8,653 nucleotides of DNA, from NCBI GenBank assembly GCA_021777685.1, contig JAJYDH010000267.1:1-8653 (forward strand), written 5' to 3'. Positions 6,981-8,653 of the stretch are shown in pieces. A program made the translations under genes and the position numbers. Each line of letters starts with the position of its first letter. Position 1 is the first letter of the stretch. A model generated the notes under the pieces. The model saw only the letters and a list, made by a program, of their open reading frames with translations, made no database searches and was not told the DNA's origin. The DNA comes from Planctomycetota bacterium. Its GTDB lineage: Bacteria; Planctomycetota; Planctomycetia; Isosphaerales; Isosphaeraceae.

Positions 6981-6986
6981 ATGATA
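6981..6986 (-). promoter_or_regulatory. Candidate -10 element (TATCAT) for the giant gene
   Basis: On the minus strand TATCAT matches TATAAT at 5 of 6 positions and sits in a rare AT-rich island (GTTATCATTATGATGAAAAAC). Transcription would start near 6974, inside the ATGATG pair, giving a leader of about 97 nt to the GTG at 6877 and ruling out the ATG at 6979 as start. The matching -35 position holds CGATCC, not TTGACA-like. Confidence 0.35.
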
Positions 6987-7003
6987 ACACGTCGAGGGTT
7001 CCA

Positions 7004-7017
7004 GGATCGACCGATCC
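7004..7017. promoter_or_regulatory. 14-bp dyad GGATCG-AC-CGATCC, operator candidate
   Basis: Perfect 6-bp arms around a 2-bp centre. If the -10 at 6981-6986 is real, the left arm lies exactly at the -35 position of that minus-strand promoter (17-bp spacer), where a dimeric regulator could act. CGATC-type words are common in GC-rich DNA, so chance is possible. Confidence 0.35.
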
Positions 7018-7192
7018 GAGGATTGAAGTTGGTCCTTCCCGAGGAATACAGCACGATCCGGCGATCGGGACACCCGGCCCGGCGGATTCTCACGCATCCA
7101 GGCAGGGCGATCCCGGCCGGCGACCGCCCTTGCGTTCGGCGAGCCGGGGCCCGATCATGGCGAGGGTCCAACTCGCCCGCCATCAACGTCCC

Positions 7193-7197
7193 GGAGG
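7193..7197 (+). promoter_or_regulatory. Ribosome-binding site of the dehydrogenase gene
   Basis: GGAGG, 5 nt before the ATG at 7203. It supports that start and the signal peptide that follows it. Confidence 0.7.
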
Positions 7198-7202
7198 TCT
7201 CG

Positions 7203-8653
7203 ATGCGACCGGCACTCAGCCGCGCTCTCGCTCTCGTCGTCTGCCTGCTCGCCCTGGCCTCGACGGCCCGCGCCCAGCAGAAGGTCCCCGCGCCGAAGCT
7301 CGTCGCCGAGACCGGGCCGAGGACCCCGGACGAGGAACGCTCGGGCTTCCACCTGCCCGAAGGCTTCGTCATGGAGCTGGTGGCCTCCGAGCCCGAGATC
7401 AACAAGCCCATGAACATCGCCTTCGACGACCGGGGCCGCCTCTGGGTCACGTCGACCGTCGAATACCCGTACCCCGTCCAGGGCGACAGGCGCCCGCGCG
7501 ACCGGGTGGTCGTCCTGGGCGACTTCGCCGACGACGGCAAGGCCCGGTCGGCCCGCACCTTCGTCGACGGCCTGAACATCCCGATCGGCGTCCTGCCGAT
7601 CGGCAAGGGCGACTCGGCCCTGGTCCACGACATCCCCCAGATCCGCCGGTTCGTCGACACCGACGGCGACGGCAAGGCCGATAAATCGGAGGTCGCGTAC
7701 GAGAAATACGGCTTCAAGGACACCCACGGGATGACCAATGCGTTCTCCTGGGGCTTCGACGGCTGGATCTACGCCTGCCACGGGTTCAGCAACTCGTCGA
7801 AGGTCGAGGGGTCGGACAAGAAGCCGATCGAGATGCAGTCGGGCAACGTCTACCGAATGAGGCCCGACGGCTCGCACGCCGAGTATTACTCGCACGGCCA
7901 GGTCAACCCCTTCGGCCTGGCGTTCGACCCGCTGGGCAACCTTTATTCGTGCGACTGCCACAGCAAGCCGATCTACCAGCTCCTCCGGGGGGCCTGGTAC
8001 CCGAGCTTCGGCAAGCCGGACGACGGCCTGGGCTTCGGCCCGACGATGATCGACCACGACCACGGCTCGACCGGGATCGGCGGCATCGCCTACTACGCGG
8101 CCGACCACTTCCCCGAGGCTTATCGCGACACCATCTTCATCGGCAACGTCGTCACCAGCCGGATCAACCACGACAGGCTGACCTGGCAGGGCTCGTCCCC
8201 GAAGGCGGTCGAGCAGCCCGACTTCGTCGTCAGCGACGACCCCTGGTTCCGGCCGGTCGACATCGAGCTGGGCCCCGACGGCGCCCTCTACGTCGCCGAC
8301 TTCTACAACCGGATCATCGGCCACTACGAGGTCCCGCTCGACCACCCGGGCCGCGACCGCGAGCGAGGCCGGATCTGGAGGATCGTCTACAAGGGCAAGG
8401 ACGGCAACGCCCCGGCCCCGAAGAAGCCTCGGGCCGACGAGTCGGCCGCCACGGTCGCCGAGCTGATCGAGGACCTCGGGCATCCCAACCTCGCCGTCCG
8501 GACGGTGGCGACGAACCAGCTCGTGGGCCGAGGGGCCGAAGCCGTCGGGGCGGTCAAGGCGGCGGTCGAGGCGGGCGGGTCGACCTGGCGGAAAGTGCAT
8601 GGGCTCTGGGCGCTGGACCGGCTCGGGGTGCTCGACAACGCCGCTCTGGTGAA
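7203..8653 (+). CDS. PVC-type propeller membrane-bound dehydrogenase-like protein with HEAT-like region, partial
   Basis: Starts at ATG 7203 and stays open to the right edge (483 codons), so the C-terminus is missing. Residues 1-24 form a Sec signal peptide (MRPALSRALALVV, cut after ARA). The body matches the planctomycete/verrucomicrobial 'putative membrane-bound dehydrogenase' family, named PVC-type heme-binding CxxCH protein in many annotations. Recognisable parts are LPEGFVMELVASEP at about 51-64, NIAFDDRGRLWV at 71-82, DTDGDGKAD near 150, NPFGLAFD, CDCHSKPIYQLLRGA at 250-264, HDHGSTGIGGIAYY near 286, and ELGPDGALYVADFYN near 360. These are blades of a sugar-dehydrogenase-like beta-propeller. 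From about 413 an alpha-helical HEAT-like region begins (TVAELIEDLGHPNLAVRTVA). Family members usually end in a cytochrome c domain with CxxCH; that part would lie outside the window. Substrate unknown; periplasmic action is inferred. Confidence 0.93.
   Translation, partial: MRPALSRALALVVCLLALASTARAQQKVPAPKLVAETGPRTPDEERSGFHLPEGFVMELVASEPEINKPMNIAFDDRGRLWVTSTVEYPYPVQGDRRPRDRVVVLGDFADDGKARSARTFVDGLNIPIGVLPIGKGDSALVHDIPQIRRFVDTDGDGKADKSEVAYEKYGFKDTHGMTNAFSWGFDGWIYACHGFSNSSKVEGSDKKPIEMQSGNVYRMRPDGSHAEYYSHGQVNPFGLAFDPLGNLYSCDCHSKPIYQLLRGAWYPSFGKPDDGLGFGPTMIDHDHGSTGIGGIAYYAADHFPEAYRDTIFIGNVVTSRINHDRLTWQGSSPKAVEQPDFVVSDDPWFRPVDIELGPDGALYVADFYNRIIGHYEVPLDHPGRDRERGRIWRIVYKGKDGNAPAPKKPRADESAATVAELIEDLGHPNLAVRTVATNQLVGRGAEAVGAVKAAVEAGGSTWRKVHGLWALDRLGVLDNAALV

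Larger units (their letters stand above)
6878..7202. promoter_or_regulatory. Divergent control region between the giant gene and the dehydrogenase
   Basis: This 325-bp stretch has no convincing gene of its own; frames crossing it are Arg/Pro-rich read-through. It holds an AT-rich patch at about 6971-6988, a 14-bp dyad at 7004-7017, and the ribosome-binding sites of both flanking genes. For the plus strand only weak promoter candidates are visible: TTGAAG at 7023-7028 with AATACA at 7045-7050 (16-bp spacer), and TTGCGT at 7130-7135 with GATCAT at 7153-7158 (17-bp spacer). Neither is compelling. Confidence 0.5.

Noticed and set aside
3365..7684. An open frame of about 1439 codons on the plus strand opposite the giant gene
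   Set aside because: It is a Gly/Leu/Val/Glu-rich mirror of the Ala/Glu/Arg coiled coil, kept open by extreme G/C third-position use. It has no recognisable domain, and the minus strand carries a clear zinc ribbon and ribosome-binding site.
6980..7738. Upstream extension of the giant gene's frame to 7738
   Set aside because: It runs through the divergent control region and antisense to the well-supported dehydrogenase. Its translation is low-complexity, and better starts exist at 6877 or 6979.
7950..7961. CDCH in the propeller protein considered as a heme-binding site
   Set aside because: Heme c attachment needs CxxCH; CDCH lacks the two-residue gap. The expected CxxCH would be in the C-terminal part beyond the window.
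7155..8600. Long minus-strand frame opposite the dehydrogenase
   Set aside because: The plus strand encodes a clear family member with signal peptide and ribosome-binding site; the antisense translation is an Asp/Val/Arg-rich shadow.

Overview
The window looks like chromosomal DNA of a planctomycete, most likely of the Isosphaeraceae type. The DNA is very GC-rich with strong G/C preference at third codon positions, so long spurious frames stay open opposite real genes. The gene content also fits: a secreted DUF255 thioredoxin-like protein with a CYWC motif, a PVC-type propeller 'membrane-bound dehydrogenase', and a zinc-ribbon/coiled-coil protein. The taxonomic call is inference from gene families and base composition; no rRNA is present.

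Layout. Four genes lie on the minus strand and one on the plus strand. From the left edge: a DUF255/YyaL-like protein (1-1964, minus, C-terminus cut by the window edge); an uncharacterised acidic protein of about 167 residues (2099-2602, minus); an uncharacterised 152-residue protein (2778-3236, minus); a giant protein of about 1191 residues with an N-terminal zinc ribbon, a very long coiled coil and a C-terminal alpha-helical domain (3302-6877, minus); then, divergently, a secreted PVC-type propeller dehydrogenase (7203 to beyond the right edge, plus).

The giant gene and the dehydrogenase share a 325-bp divergent control region. It holds an AT-rich -10-like element and a 14-bp dyad. A 10-bp GC stem-loop starts 5 nt after the stop codon of the giant gene and separates it from the small gene downstream. 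The four minus-strand genes could be one transcript read right to left (gaps of 65, 175 and 134 nt), but the hairpin and the wide gaps make separate transcription at least as likely.

How the genes may work together. The DUF255 protein and the dehydrogenase both carry Sec-type signal peptides, so both probably act outside the cytoplasm, one in a thiol/carbohydrate-like role of unknown substrate and the other in oxidation of an unknown substrate. The coiled-coil protein has no signal peptide and looks like a cytoplasmic scaffold. The two small proteins are of unknown function. I see no mobile element, CRISPR array, RNA gene or recognisable defence system. The most unusual object is the giant zinc-ribbon/hendecad coiled-coil/helical protein.
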